Shown: positions 16,585 to 25,391 of the stretch, piece by piece
How the letters are laid out: the number at the start of each line of letters is the position of its first letter
Numbering within the stretch: the stretch's first letter is position 1
DNA from: an uncultured Microbacterium sp.
Lineage (GTDB): Bacteria; Actinomycetota; Actinomycetes; Actinomycetales; Microbacteriaceae
Direction: 5' to 3'
Length of the DNA: 64,000 bases
Assembly: GCF_943912325.1 (NCBI RefSeq)
Contig: NZ_CALTTX010000002.1
Coordinates: 26,393 to 90,392 of the forward strand
Notes under the pieces: generated by a model
What the model saw: only the letters and a program-made list of their open reading frames with translations
The model's database searches: none
Told to the model about the DNA's origin: nothing
Made by a program: the position numbers and the translations under genes

Positions 16585-17006
16585 GCGAGCGTCGCCTCCA
16601 GGGTGATCTCGATTCCCGAGAGTGCGGCCGAGACGGGGCATCCGGCCTTCGCCTCGTTCGCCAGCCGGTCGAAGTCCGCCGCGTCCAAACCGGGGACGAC
16701 GGCGCTGACGTTCAGGTGGCTGCCCGTGATGCCCGTGCCGGGGATGAACGACACCGATGCGGTTGTCTCGATCGATTCGGCCGGCGTGCCGTTCTCGGCG
16801 AGCGCGTGCGCGAACGCCATCGAGAAGCACGACGAGTGCGCTGCCGCGATCAGCTCTTCAGGGGTCGTGACCGAGGTCGAGCCCTCGCTCCGCGCCTTCC
16901 AGTTGACGGGCAACGGGCCCTGGTTCGAGCTTTCGAGCGCAACCTCGCCCGAGCCTTCGAAAAGCGTGCCCTTCCAGACGGTGCTTGCCTCACTCGTGAT
17001 CGCCAT
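16581..17006 (-). CDS. OsmC-family peroxiredoxin-like protein
   Basis: A 141-residue OsmC/Ohr-superfamily protein, thiol peroxidases acting on organic hydroperoxides. The first active-site Cys is in AAHSSCFSMAFAH (about residue 60) and the second in KAGCPVSAAL (about 123), the spacing of OsmC. VTTPEELIAAAH matches the catalytic Glu/Arg loop region. First gene of a two-gene operon with the TIGR01777 epimerase. Confidence 0.9.
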   Translation of the reverse strand: MAITSEASTVWKGTLFEGSGEVALESSNQGPLPVNWKARSEGSTSVTTPEELIAAAHSSCFSMAFAHALAENGTPAESIETTASVSFIPGTGITGSHLNVSAVVPGLDAADFDRLANEAKAGCPVSAALSGIEITLEATLA

Positions 17007-17174
17007 GACGTCCTCCGCTTGTCGCGTCTGCGCAGGCGGTCGCCTGCGTCTCGGACACCAGCCTACGAAGGGGATACGACACGCCGGAAGGGGTTGACAT
17101 CACGTTCGTCGAGTCCCGAGCGGGACTGCGCGGGGTGCGCTGTCCGCCGGTGCTTCAGCAGGAGTGCGGATGCC

Positions 17175-17696
17175 TCAAGCGCGCGCCCTCTCGGCTCGCC
17201 CGAGCACACCGGCGCGTTGCAGCAACAGGTAGAGCTCGCAGCCGAGGCAGAAGTTGAAAGCGGCGTTGAGGAACGCGGCAACGAGCGCCGCCGCGGCGGC
17301 GATGACGAGCGCCCACGGCATACCGGCGAGGTGGAGCACCAGGCCGATCGCGGTGACGAGCAGGCCGACGCCCTGCGCGAAGCGCGGCGGGTGCGGATCT
17401 TCGAGTTCGCTCGGCGGCGACAGGCGCGGGCGCACGAAGCGACGGAAGATCGCGCCCCACGGCGCGGTCGCGGGCGAGGTCACGCCCCAGACGAAGAGCG
17501 CGGCGACGATGGCCAGCGCGACGAATCCGGGGTCGGCGATCCGCTCGCCGAGAGTCACGGAGGCCGCACGGGACGAGGTGCCCACGAGCGCGAGCAGCAG
17601 CGAAATCACGAGCAGCACGGTCGTGATCGTCGCGGCGAAGCGGGGGCCGCGCGGGTCGATGCCGGCGGGCTTCGGGGACGGGGTGGTCTCAGGCAT
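17175..17696 (-). CDS. DUF4395 membrane protein
   Basis: A 173-residue protein with four predicted helices (about 20-38, 55-72, 102-122, 125-145) and the conserved CLGCELYLLLQR motif near the C-terminus, typical of DUF4395. ATG at 17696 lies inside the 3' end of the thioredoxin-like gene (8-nt overlap), so expression is coupled. DUF4395 proteins recur next to thioredoxin/sulfurtransferase genes and may take part in membrane thiol chemistry; inference only. The 168 bp between this gene and the OsmC gene hold nothing else recognisable. Confidence 0.8.
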   Translation of the reverse strand: MPETTPSPKPAGIDPRGPRFAATITTVLLVISLLLALVGTSSRAASVTLGERIADPGFVALAIVAALFVWGVTSPATAPWGAIFRRFVRPRLSPPSELEDPHPPRFAQGVGLLVTAIGLVLHLAGMPWALVIAAAAALVAAFLNAAFNFCLGCELYLLLQRAGVLGRAERARA

Positions 17697-18162
17697 CCGT
17701 GTTCTCCAGTGATCGTGCGGAAGAAGATGAGGTCTGGGTGACGCCCAGCGCGTCGAGTTCGGCGCCGACGCGTTGGGGGTGGGCGTCGCCGTGGAAGCGC
17801 GCGCGCACACGGCCGGACGGGTCGACGACGAGCACCGTCGGCGTCTGCCGTACGTCGAACTGCTTGGTGAGGTCGGGGCGGTGGGTCAGATCGACCTCGG
17901 CGTGCACGACGCCCGGGCGCCCCGCCGCGAGCGACGTCAGAGCCCGGCGAACCCCCGGGCATCGGGCGCAATACTCGGTGCTGAACTGCACGAGGGTTGC
18001 GGTGCCGCCGAGGCGGGTGCCGATGACGTCGGGGGTGATCTCGGGAGCATCCGTCCGCTCTTCGCGGGTCACACGCCCACGCCGTGCGCGCAGAACGAGC
18101 CCGAGCGCTGTGGCAACGGCCAGCACCCCGAGCACGACGACTGCGGCGACGAGCGGATCCAT
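17689..18162 (-). CDS. Membrane-anchored thioredoxin-like protein
   Basis: A 157-residue protein with one N-terminal helix (residues 4-25) and a thioredoxin fold. The redox centre is FSTEYCARCPGVRRAL (a CxxC with Ala-Arg between the Cys), and the cis-Pro loop is VRQTPTVLVVDPSG. The ATG at 18162 sets the membrane anchor as the N-terminus. Likely a disulfide reductase facing the cytoplasm or exterior; topology is not decidable by eye. Translationally coupled to the DUF4395 gene. Confidence 0.88.
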   Translation of the reverse strand: MDPLVAAVVVLGVLAVATALGLVLRARRGRVTREERTDAPEITPDVIGTRLGGTATLVQFSTEYCARCPGVRRALTSLAAGRPGVVHAEVDLTHRPDLTKQFDVRQTPTVLVVDPSGRVRARFHGDAHPQRVGAELDALGVTQTSSSSARSLENTDA

Positions 18163-18281
18163 GGATTCAACGCTAGAGGTCACCAACGACACGCGGGCGG
18201 AAACGACGAACAATGACGGAATGGATGCCGGGTGTCGCGCCGCGTTCCGCGCGGTTCGCCCGCCATGTCGTACCCCGCCGG

Positions 18282-18287
18282 TAGTGT
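18282..18287 (+). promoter_or_regulatory. -10 box of thyA
   Basis: TAGTGT ends 7 nt before the GTG start of thyA, without a Shine-Dalgarno sequence. Confidence 0.5.
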
Positions 18288-18294
18288 GGCGAAC

Positions 18295-19140
18295 GTGACC
18301 GAGAACCCTGCTGCATCCGCCTCCGCGACGACGTCGGCGCCCGTGCCGACCCCGTACGAAGACCTGTTGCGCGACGTACTCGAGAACGGCGTGCACAAAG
18401 ACGACCGCACCGGCACGGGCACGACGAGTCTTTTCGGCCGGCAGATTCGCTTCGATCTCTCGCAGGGCTTTCCGCTCGTCACGACGAAGCGGGTTCATCT
18501 GAAGTCGATCGTCTACGAACTGCTGTGGTTCTTGCGCGGCGAATCGAACGTCGGGTGGTTGCGCGAGCATGGCGTCACGATTTGGGACGAGTGGGCCGAT
18601 GCCTCGGGCGATCTGGGTCCCGTCTACGGCGTGCAGTGGCGCTCGTGGCCGACGCCCGACGGCGGCCACATTGACCAGATCAGCGACGTCATCGCGCAGA
18701 TCCGGGCAAACCCCGACTCGCGGCGGCTCATCGTCTCGGCCTGGAACCCCGCCGACATCCCCGACATGGCGCTCGCTCCCTGCCACGCGTTCTTCCAGTT
18801 CTACGTCGCCGACGGCAAGCTGTCGTGCCAGCTCTATCAGCGCAGCGCAGACATGTTTCTCGGCGTCCCGTTCAACATCGCCTCGTACGCCCTCTTGACG
18901 CTGATGATCGCGCAGCAGACCGGTCTCGAACCGGGTGATTTCGTTTGGACCGGCGGCGACTGCCACATCTACGACAACCACGTCGAGCAAGTGCGCGAGC
19001 AGCTTTCTCGCGAGGCGTATCCGGCCCCGACGCTGCACTTCGCGCGACGCCCCGAGACGGTCTTCGACTACACGTTCGATGACATCGTCATCGAGGGCTA
19101 CCAGCACCACCCGGCAATCCGCGCCGCCGTTGCCGTCTGA
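18295..19140 (+). CDS. thyA: Thymidylate synthase (ThyA)
   Basis: A 281-residue classical thymidylate synthase, converting dUMP to dTMP with methylene-tetrahydrofolate. Conserved blocks: [19 protein letters not shown], the [10 protein letters not shown] phosphate-binding segment, catalytic Cys163 in [32 protein letters not shown] and [12 protein letters not shown] at 18295 was chosen because a -10 box precedes it and the longer frame adds only non-conserved residues. The folA gene 27 bp downstream recycles the dihydrofolate it produces. Confidence 0.96.
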   Translation: MTENPAASASATTSAPVPTPYEDLLRDVLENGVHKDDRTGTGTTSLFGRQIRFDLSQGFPLVTTKRVHLKSIVYELLWFLRGESNVGWLREHGVTIWDEWADASGDLGPVYGVQWRSWPTPDGGHIDQISDVIAQIRANPDSRRLIVSAWNPADIPDMALAPCHAFFQFYVADGKLSCQLYQRSADMFLGVPFNIASYALLTLMIAQQTGLEPGDFVWTGGDCHIYDNHVEQVREQLSREAYPAPTLHFARRPETVFDYTFDDIVIEGYQHHPAIRAAVAV

Positions 19141-19167
19141 CATCGACGTGATCACGGAGGGGTGGCG

Positions 19168-19692
19168 ATGGACATCGGGCTGATCTGGGCGCAAGCGCAC
19201 GATGGCGTGATCGGTGCCCGGGGAGCGATGCCGTGGCACGTGCCCGAAGACCTCGCGCACTTCAAGCAGATCACGCTCGGGCACCCCGTCGTGATGGGGC
19301 GGCGCACATGGGAATCCTTTCCCGAGCGGTTTCGCCCGCTGCCCGGGCGCCGCAACATCGTCGTCACGCGCGATGCCGGCTGGATCGCCGATGGTGCGGA
19401 ACGCGCCGGATCGCTCGATGAGGCGCTGTCGCTCGCGAGCGAGACGGGCGCCGAGGTCGCCTGGATCATCGGGGGCGGCCAGCTCTATGCCGAGGCCATC
19501 GCGCGAGCCGACGTGCTCGAGGTGACCGAGCTCGACCTCACGGTCGCGGGCGATACGCATGCTCCCGCGCCTGACGGCTTCGACATCGTCGCGCGCGATC
19601 CCGAATCGGGGTGGCATTCGTCGACCAGCGGGATTCCCTTCCGCTATCTCACCTATGCGGCTGCCGGCGCCGAGCGCGCCACGACGATCTGA
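19168..19692 (+). CDS. folA: Dihydrofolate reductase
   Basis: A 174-residue DHFR that regenerates tetrahydrofolate after thymidylate synthesis. It begins DIGLIWAQAHDGVIG, with active-site Asp28 in PWHVPEDLAHFK, the NADPH-binding PVVMGRRTWES and the C-terminal WIIGGGQLYAEAI. The ATG at 19168 is 7 nt from GGAGG; a GTG at 19162 is too close to that site. A 15-bp tandem duplication copies its stop region (19680-19709). Confidence 0.95.
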   Translation: MDIGLIWAQAHDGVIGARGAMPWHVPEDLAHFKQITLGHPVVMGRRTWESFPERFRPLPGRRNIVVTRDAGWIADGAERAGSLDEALSLASETGAEVAWIIGGGQLYAEAIARADVLEVTELDLTVAGDTHAPAPDGFDIVARDPESGWHSSTSGIPFRYLTYAAAGAERATTI

Positions 19693-19709
19693 ACCACGAC
19701 GATCTGAAC
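19680..19709. repeat. 15-bp tandem duplication over the folA stop codon
   Basis: CACGACGATCTGAAC occurs twice head to tail (19680-19694 and 19695-19709), with a degenerate third unit after it. The first copy contains the folA TGA; the second supplies a further TGA in the same frame. Confidence 0.9.
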
Positions 19710-19756
19710 CACCGCCGATCCGAACCGACGTCAACGATGACACCCGAGGAGCGCAC

Positions 19757-20521
19757 ATGACACGCACGGCACTCGTCACAGGAGCGAGTTCAGGGCTCGG
19801 CACGGAGTACGCGCGCCAGCTCGCGCACCGCGGCATGAACCTCGTGCTCGTTGGGCGCGACGCGGCGGCACTCGAGCGCGTCGCCGACGACGTTCGCGCG
19901 GCCGGCCGCAAGGCCGAGGTACTGCGCGCCGACCTGCTCGACTCCGACGACCTCGCGGCGGTCACCGCACGCGTGGCCGATTCGCAGCATCCCATCGACA
20001 TGCTCGTCAACAACGCCGGAATCGGGCTCTCGCTCGCGTTCCACCGCAACGACATCGACGACGAGGTCGGCCACTTGCGCCTGCACGTCGAAGTGCCCAT
20101 GCGACTCATGCGCGCCGCGCTCCCCGTCATGCTCGAGCGCGGGAGCGGGCGCATCATCAACGTCGCCTCGGTCGCAGCCTTCGTTCCGCGCACGACGTAT
20201 GGCGCGGCCAAGAGCTGGCTCGTGTCGTTCTCGCGCTGGGCGAACGCGACCTACGCACCGCGGGGCGTGACGGTGACAGCCGTCTGCCCCGGTTTCGTCC
20301 ACACGAACTTCCACGAGCGCCTGGGCCTGCCGCCGGGAGAAGAGGGGATCGCGAAGTGGATGTGGCTCGACGCGCCGTTCGTCGTGCGCGCGTCGCTCCG
20401 CGATGTTGCTCGGGGGCGCGCTGTCTCGATCCCCTCGGTGCGCTACAAGGTGCTCGCGTGGGCGGGCCGCAATCTGCCCGGTCGCCTCACGATTGCGGCC
20501 GGTACCCGAGGGCGGCGATGA
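19757..20521 (+). CDS. Short-chain dehydrogenase/reductase
   Basis: A 254-residue classical SDR. It shows the TGASSGLGTEYA cofactor loop, LVNNAGIG, INVASVAAF with the catalytic Ser region and the active-site YGAAK. The Arg at the end of the second strand (LVGRD) suggests NADPH preference. ATG at 19757 follows a GAGGAG site. It lies between folA and dapA and is likely transcribed with the folate genes, but nothing ties it to that pathway; the substrate is unknown. Confidence 0.9.
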   Translation: MTRTALVTGASSGLGTEYARQLAHRGMNLVLVGRDAAALERVADDVRAAGRKAEVLRADLLDSDDLAAVTARVADSQHPIDMLVNNAGIGLSLAFHRNDIDDEVGHLRLHVEVPMRLMRAALPVMLERGSGRIINVASVAAFVPRTTYGAAKSWLVSFSRWANATYAPRGVTVTAVCPGFVHTNFHERLGLPPGEEGIAKWMWLDAPFVVRASLRDVARGRAVSIPSVRYKVLAWAGRNLPGRLTIAAGTRGRR

Positions 20522-20577
20522 CGAACGGCGGCCGGTCATGCCGCGCGCCTCACGTGATCGAGCGCACGCGCACGCGA

Positions 20578-20583
20578 TAGCCT
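20578..20583 (+). promoter_or_regulatory. -10 box of dapA
   Basis: TAGCCT ends 6 nt before the dapA ATG, leaderless arrangement. Confidence 0.6.
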
Positions 20584-20589
20584 GGAACC

Positions 20590-21567
20590 ATGACGCATCA
20601 GGGCAACCCTTTCGGTCAGGTGCTGGTCGCGCTCGTCACTCCGATGACGGCCGACGGCGAGGTCGATTGGCCCGCCGTCGAGAAGCACATGGATGCCGTC
20701 ATCTCGGCCGGCGCCGACGGAATCGTCGTGACGGGAACGACGGGCGAGACCTCGACCCTCACGGACCCCGAGAAGCTGCGTCTCGTCGAGGTCGGCAAAG
20801 ACGTCGCAGCGGGGCGCGCGAAGATCATCACGGGCGGCGGCTCGAACGAGACCGCCCACGCGATCGAGCTCTACAAGGCGAGCGAAAAGGCCGGCGCCGA
20901 CGGCATCATGATCGTCACGCCGTACTACAACAAGCCCACACAGGCCGGCATCCTGACGCACTTCCGCCTCGTCGCCGACGCGACCGACCTGCCGGTGATC
21001 CTCTACGACATCCCGGGCCGCACGGGCGTGCCGATCAAGTACGAGACGATCCTGCGCCTCGCGAAGCACCCCAACATCCTCGCCGTGAAAGACGCCAAGG
21101 GCGACTTCTCCGAGGTCAGCCGCGTGCTCAACCAGACCGATCTGATGTACTTCTCGGGCGATGACGCGAACGTGTTGCCGCACCTGTCGATCGGCGCGGC
21201 GGGCCTGATCGGCGTCACGGCCAACATCGCGGCCGCGCCGTACCGCGCGATCGTCGACGCCGTCAATCGCGGAGATCTCGCTGCCGCAACGGCGCAGCAC
21301 CGCACGCTCGAGCCCCTCGTGCGCGCCACGATGACGCACGTTCCGGGTACCGTTTCGGCGAAGTACATCTTGCATGGTCTCGGCCGCATCGGCAGCCCGC
21401 GCGTGCGCCTGCCGCTCGTCGGTCCCGAAGAGTGGGAGGCCGCGCTCATCGAAGACGAGCTCGCCCTCGTGAAAGACGTGCAGGGCGTCGACTTCGGCAA
21501 CTTCCGTCCCGACCGCAACGCGGCCGCGGGCGGAGCGCTCCCCAAGGTGCACGGTACGACGCGGTAA
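20590..21567 (+). CDS. dapA: 4-hydroxy-tetrahydrodipicolinate synthase
   Basis: A 325-residue DapA, the pyruvate-dependent aldolase that starts the diaminopimelate branch. The pyruvate loop VTGTTGET is at about 47-54, the active-site Tyr in ILYDIPGRTG (Tyr139) and the Schiff-base Lys in ILAVKDAKGD (Lys167). Length is slightly above the usual 290-300 because of a C-terminal extension. Together with dapB it supplies meso-DAP or lysine for peptidoglycan. The 146 bp to the next gene hold no recognisable element. Confidence 0.96.
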   Translation: MTHQGNPFGQVLVALVTPMTADGEVDWPAVEKHMDAVISAGADGIVVTGTTGETSTLTDPEKLRLVEVGKDVAAGRAKIITGGGSNETAHAIELYKASEKAGADGIMIVTPYYNKPTQAGILTHFRLVADATDLPVILYDIPGRTGVPIKYETILRLAKHPNILAVKDAKGDFSEVSRVLNQTDLMYFSGDDANVLPHLSIGAAGLIGVTANIAAAPYRAIVDAVNRGDLAAATAQHRTLEPLVRATMTHVPGTVSAKYILHGLGRIGSPRVRLPLVGPEEWEAALIEDELALVKDVQGVDFGNFRPDRNAAAGGALPKVHGTTR

Positions 21568-21713
21568 AACGCGCGCCCGGGTGCTCACCTCACGCACGAC
21601 TCAGACATGCGGCGACCGGCCGCCGAGATACCCGCCGGCACATCTGAACATCTCGCTCATGACAGAGCAATGACACGTGGATGCTGGCAGCCCCGGCATC
21701 CCGAAAGGCGCGC

Positions 21714-23387
21714 ATGCCCGAACTCATCGATCCTCCCGCCCTCGCTCCCGACACGCTTCGCGTCACGCCCCTTGGCGGACTCGGCGAGGTCGGTCGCAAC
21801 ATGACCGTTTTCGAGTACGGCGGAAAGTTGCTCGTCGTCGACTGCGGCGTGCTCTTTCCCGAAGAGCACCAGCCGGGCGTCGACCTGATCCTGCCCGACT
21901 TCGAGCCGATCAAGGACCGCCTCGACGACATCGTGGCCGTCGTTTTGACGCACGGCCACGAAGACCACATCGGCGCCGTGCCCTACCTGCTGCGCCTGAA
22001 AAAAGACATCCCGCTCATCGGGTCGAAGCTCACGCTCGCGCTCGTCGAAGCGAAGCTCAAAGAGCACCGCATCAAGCCCTACACCTTGACGGTCGCCGAA
22101 GGCCAGCGCGAGCAGGTCGGTCCGTTCGAGCTCGAGTTCGTCGCGGTGAACCACTCGATTCCCGACGCGCTCGCCGTCGCGATCCGCACGCCCGCGGGCC
22201 TCGCGCTCGCGACCGGTGACTTCAAGATGGACCAGCTGCCGCTCGATGACCGCATCACCGACCTGCGCGCGTTCGCGCGGCTCGGCGAAGAGGGCGTCGA
22301 TCTCTTCCTCGTCGATTCGACCAACGCCGATGTGCCGGGGTTCACGCCCACCGAGCGGTCGATCGGTCCCGTGCTCGATCAGGTCATCGCCCGCGCGAAG
22401 CGTCGGGTGATCGTCGCGAGCTTCTCGAGCCACGTGCACCGCGTGCAGCAGGTCATTGACGCGGCCCACGCGCACGGCCGGCGCGTCGCGTTCCTCGGTC
22501 GCAGCATGGTGCGCAACATGACGATCGCCGAAGACCTCGGCTACTTGCGCGTGCCCGATGGCGTGCTCATCGACTACAAGAAGGCGCGCGACCTGCCCGA
22601 TGACCGGATCGTCTACATGTCGACCGGTTCGCAGGGTGAGCCGATGGCCGTGCTCTCGCGCATGGCGAACCTCGACCACGAGATCGAGCCGGGCCCCGGT
22701 GACACGATCATCCTGGCGTCGAGCCTGATCCCGGGCAACGAGAACGCCGTGTACCGCGTCATCGATGGCCTCACCAAGCTCGGCGCGACGGTCGTGCACA
22801 AGGGCAACGCCAAGGTGCACGTCTCGGGGCACGCAGCCGCAGGCGAATTGCTCTACTGCTACAACATCCTGAAGCCCCGAAACGTCTTGCCCGTTCACGG
22901 CGAGTACCGCCACTTGCGTGCGAACGCGCAGCTCGCTCAAGACACCGGCATCCCCGAAGAGAACACGATCCTCGCCGAGAACGGCACCGTCATCGACCTG
23001 CACGACGGCGTCGCACGGGTCGTTGGTCAGCGCGACATCGGCTTCGTGTATGTCGACGGTTCGAGCGTCGGCGGCGTCACCGAGGCCGATCTCAAGGACC
23101 GCCGGATTCTCGGCGAAGAGGGCTTCATTTCGGTCATCGTGGTCGTGGATGCCGCGACCGGACGCATCATCTCGGGCCCCGAGATCCACGCCCGTGGATT
23201 CGCAGAAGACGACGCGGTGTTCGAGGCCGTCAAGCCCAAGATCGCGGCGGCGCTCGCCGAAGCGGCAGGTTCAGGGGTGCGCGATACGCACGCGCTCTCG
23301 CAGGTCGTGCGTCGCACGATCGGGCGTTGGGTGAACCAGGCGCTGCGCCGTCGCCCGATGATCGTCCCCCTCGTTATCGAGGCCTGA
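21714..23387 (+). CDS. rnj: Ribonuclease J
   Basis: A 557-residue RNase J, a metallo-beta-lactamase/beta-CASP nuclease with 5'-3' exo- and endonuclease activity. It contains the zinc-binding LTHGHEDHIGAVPYLL (about residues 75-90), NHSIPDA, ATGDFKMD, and the beta-CASP motifs STGSQGEP and HVSGHAAAGELL. ATG at 21714 follows GAAAGG; an in-frame ATG at 21681 has no such site. The C-terminal RNase J domain is complete. With pnp it covers both directions of RNA decay in this block. Confidence 0.95.
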   Translation: MPELIDPPALAPDTLRVTPLGGLGEVGRNMTVFEYGGKLLVVDCGVLFPEEHQPGVDLILPDFEPIKDRLDDIVAVVLTHGHEDHIGAVPYLLRLKKDIPLIGSKLTLALVEAKLKEHRIKPYTLTVAEGQREQVGPFELEFVAVNHSIPDALAVAIRTPAGLALATGDFKMDQLPLDDRITDLRAFARLGEEGVDLFLVDSTNADVPGFTPTERSIGPVLDQVIARAKRRVIVASFSSHVHRVQQVIDAAHAHGRRVAFLGRSMVRNMTIAEDLGYLRVPDGVLIDYKKARDLPDDRIVYMSTGSQGEPMAVLSRMANLDHEIEPGPGDTIILASSLIPGNENAVYRVIDGLTKLGATVVHKGNAKVHVSGHAAAGELLYCYNILKPRNVLPVHGEYRHLRANAQLAQDTGIPEENTILAENGTVIDLHDGVARVVGQRDIGFVYVDGSSVGGVTEADLKDRRILGEEGFISVIVVVDAATGRIISGPEIHARGFAEDDAVFEAVKPKIAAALAEAAGSGVRDTHALSQVVRRTIGRWVNQALRRRPMIVPLVIEA

Positions 23388-23419
23388 GCCCGCTTGCCCG
23401 GTGCGGCCCGGGCCAGCGC

Positions 23420-24730
23420 TCAGCGCTCGAGGATCGCGACGATCCCTGCGCCGCCCGCCGCGCACACCGAGATGAGGCCGCGACCGCTGCCGTGCTCGTG
23501 CAGGATCTTGGCAAGCCCGGCGACGAGCCGACCGCCGGTCGCGGCGAAGGGATGGCCGGCGGCGAGGCTGCCGCCCTTGACGTTGAGCTTCGAGCGATCG
23601 ATCGAGCCGAGTGCGCCGTCCCAGCCGAGCCGCGTGCGGCAGTACTCCTCGTCTTCCCAGGCCGCGAGCGTGCAGAGCACCTGCCCCGCGAAGGCTTCGT
23701 GGATTTCGTAGAAGTCGAAATCCTGCAGCGTGAGCCCGCGTCGGCGCAGCAAGCGCGCGACCGCGTAAGCCGGCGCCATGAGCAGGCCCTCGGCATCCGC
23801 CCCGACGCGCTCGCCCGCGCGCGGGTGACCGACGAAATCGACCGCAGCGGTCTCGGCGTCGACGATGTAGGCGAGCGGCTCGTGTCCGTGCGCGGCGGCC
23901 CACTCGTCCGAAGCGAGCAATACGGCCGAAGCGCCATCGGTGAGCGGCGTGGAGTTGCCGGCCGTTAGCGTGCCCGTGCCCGAGGTCTTGTCGTACGCGG
24001 GGGAGAGGCGCGCGAGTTTTTCAAGGGTCGAATCGGGGCGCAGGTTGTTGTCGCGCTCCAGCCCGCGGAACGGCACGACGAGATCGTCGTAGAACCCTTC
24101 CTTCCAGGCGGCGGCAGCCTTCTGGTGCGACTCGTACGCGAGCTCGTCTTGCGCCTCGCGCGTGATGCCCCACTGACGCACCATGCGTTCGGTGTGGTCG
24201 CCCATGCTGAGTCCCGTGCGCGGCTCGGCGTTGCTCGGAATGTGCGGCGAGAGCATGCCCGGCCGGAAGCGCACGGCGATCCGAGCCCGGTCACCGAACG
24301 TCTTCGCCCGATTGAGTTCGAGCAGAAACTGGCGGAAGCGCTCGTTGAGCGCGAGCGGGGCGTCGGAGGTCGTATCGACGCCGCCGCCGATTCCCGAGTC
24401 GATCTGCCCGAGCGCGATCTTGTTCGCGATGCCGACGATCGCCTGCACACCGGTGCCGCACGCCATCTGTAGGTCGTACGCGGGCGTCTCGGGCGCGATC
24501 GAGGTGCCGAGGGCCGCTTCGCGCGTGAGGTTGAAGTCGCGGGACTGCTTCAGCACGGCGCCCGCGCCGATTTCGCCGAGGCGTTCGCCGCCGAGCGAGA
24601 AGCGCTCGGCGAGGGCCTGCAGCGTCGCCTGGAGCATGTCGTGATTGCTCGCGGTCGCGTACGCGGTGTTCTGGCGTGCGAAGGGGATGCGGATGCCTCC
24701 GAGCACCGCCACGGGTCGAGTCGCTGTCAT
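23420..24730 (-). CDS. Acetyl-CoA C-acetyltransferase / thiolase
   Basis: A 436-residue thiolase-superfamily enzyme. The nucleophile Cys is in [14 protein letters not shown] (about residue 97), the His in [13 protein letters not shown] and the C-terminal Cys in [15 protein letters not shown], where CxGG of degradative thiolases reads [24 protein letters not shown] provides the second catalytic His. Similar to FadI/FadA-type beta-ketothiolases of fatty-acid beta-oxidation. It stands alone, convergent with rnj, so its pathway cannot be inferred from neighbours. Confidence 0.9.
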   Translation of the reverse strand: MTATRPVAVLGGIRIPFARQNTAYATASNHDMLQATLQALAERFSLGGERLGEIGAGAVLKQSRDFNLTREAALGTSIAPETPAYDLQMACGTGVQAIVGIANKIALGQIDSGIGGGVDTTSDAPLALNERFRQFLLELNRAKTFGDRARIAVRFRPGMLSPHIPSNAEPRTGLSMGDHTERMVRQWGITREAQDELAYESHQKAAAAWKEGFYDDLVVPFRGLERDNNLRPDSTLEKLARLSPAYDKTSGTGTLTAGNSTPLTDGASAVLLASDEWAAAHGHEPLAYIVDAETAAVDFVGHPRAGERVGADAEGLLMAPAYAVARLLRRRGLTLQDFDFYEIHEAFAGQVLCTLAAWEDEEYCRTRLGWDGALGSIDRSKLNVKGGSLAAGHPFAATGGRLVAGLAKILHEHGSGRGLISVCAAGGAGIVAILER

Positions 24731-24807
24731 GAGCCACAGCCTGCCAGCATCCACAAAGATGACCCTCACCGCTTGTCGTCCTCGCACAACGACTCGCCCG
24801 GCGGCTC

Positions 24808-24813
24808 TAGAAT
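24808..24813 (+). promoter_or_regulatory. -10 box of the acetyltransferase gene
   Basis: TAGAAT ends 6 nt before the ATG at 24820. Confidence 0.55.
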
Positions 24814-24819
24814 TTCGCT

Positions 24820-25314
24820 ATGCCGCCTACCTTTCGCCTCCGCGAAGCGTCGCCGTCGGACGGTGTATTTCTCGGCGACATGGTGGTCGAAGCGGCGAAC
24901 TGGAGCGAGCGCGGCGCGCGCCCCCGGCACGTCGTGATCGAGTCGCCCGAGTACAGCCGGTACCTCACGGGCTGGATGCGCCCGGGCGATCGCGGAGTCG
25001 TCGCGCTCGATCCGCAGGGCAACCCGGTCGGAGCGGCGTGGTACCGGATGCTTCCGCGCACCGATCCGGGATTCGGGTACGTCGCGACGGGGGTTCCCGA
25101 GCTCATCATCGGCGTGCGGCCCATCTGGCGCGCACACGGGGTCGGGCGTGCTCTGCTGCAAGAACTCGTGCGCCTGGCGCGTTCCGAGGGACACGGACGC
25201 TTGAGCCTGAGCGTCGAACGCGGCAACTTCGCCCGCACGCTGTATCGCAGCGAGGGCTTCGCGGTCACGAACGCCGGCTACGGTCGCGACGTCATGGTCA
25301 AGCGTCTCTTCTGA
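24820..25314 (+). CDS. GNAT-family N-acetyltransferase
   Basis: A 164-residue GCN5-type acetyltransferase. Motif A is degenerate but recognisable in [27 protein letters not shown] (about 94-120), followed by [20 protein letters not shown], the motif B strand-helix. The N-terminus [18 protein letters not shown] is the usual first strand and helix. Directly upstream of ftsK, 77 bp apart, with its own promoter box. Substrate unknown. Confidence 0.82.
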   Translation: MPPTFRLREASPSDGVFLGDMVVEAANWSERGARPRHVVIESPEYSRYLTGWMRPGDRGVVALDPQGNPVGAAWYRMLPRTDPGFGYVATGVPELIIGVRPIWRAHGVGRALLQELVRLARSEGHGRLSLSVERGNFARTLYRSEGFAVTNAGYGRDVMVKRLF

Positions 25315-25378
25315 GGCCGCTCCCCGCGGAGTCGGTCGGCCTGCCGCGTCGTTACGCGGAAATGTCGTATCCCCGCCG

Positions 25379-25384
25379 TAGCGT
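25379..25384 (+). promoter_or_regulatory. -10 box of ftsK
   Basis: TAGCGT ends 7 nt before the ftsK ATG. Confidence 0.55.
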
Positions 25385-25391
25385 GGGGATC

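Noticed and set aside
17689..20211. An 840-codon minus-strand frame across thyA, folA and the SDR gene
   Set aside because: Only its last 157 codons (thioredoxin-like protein) are real; the rest is antisense to three well-conserved genes.
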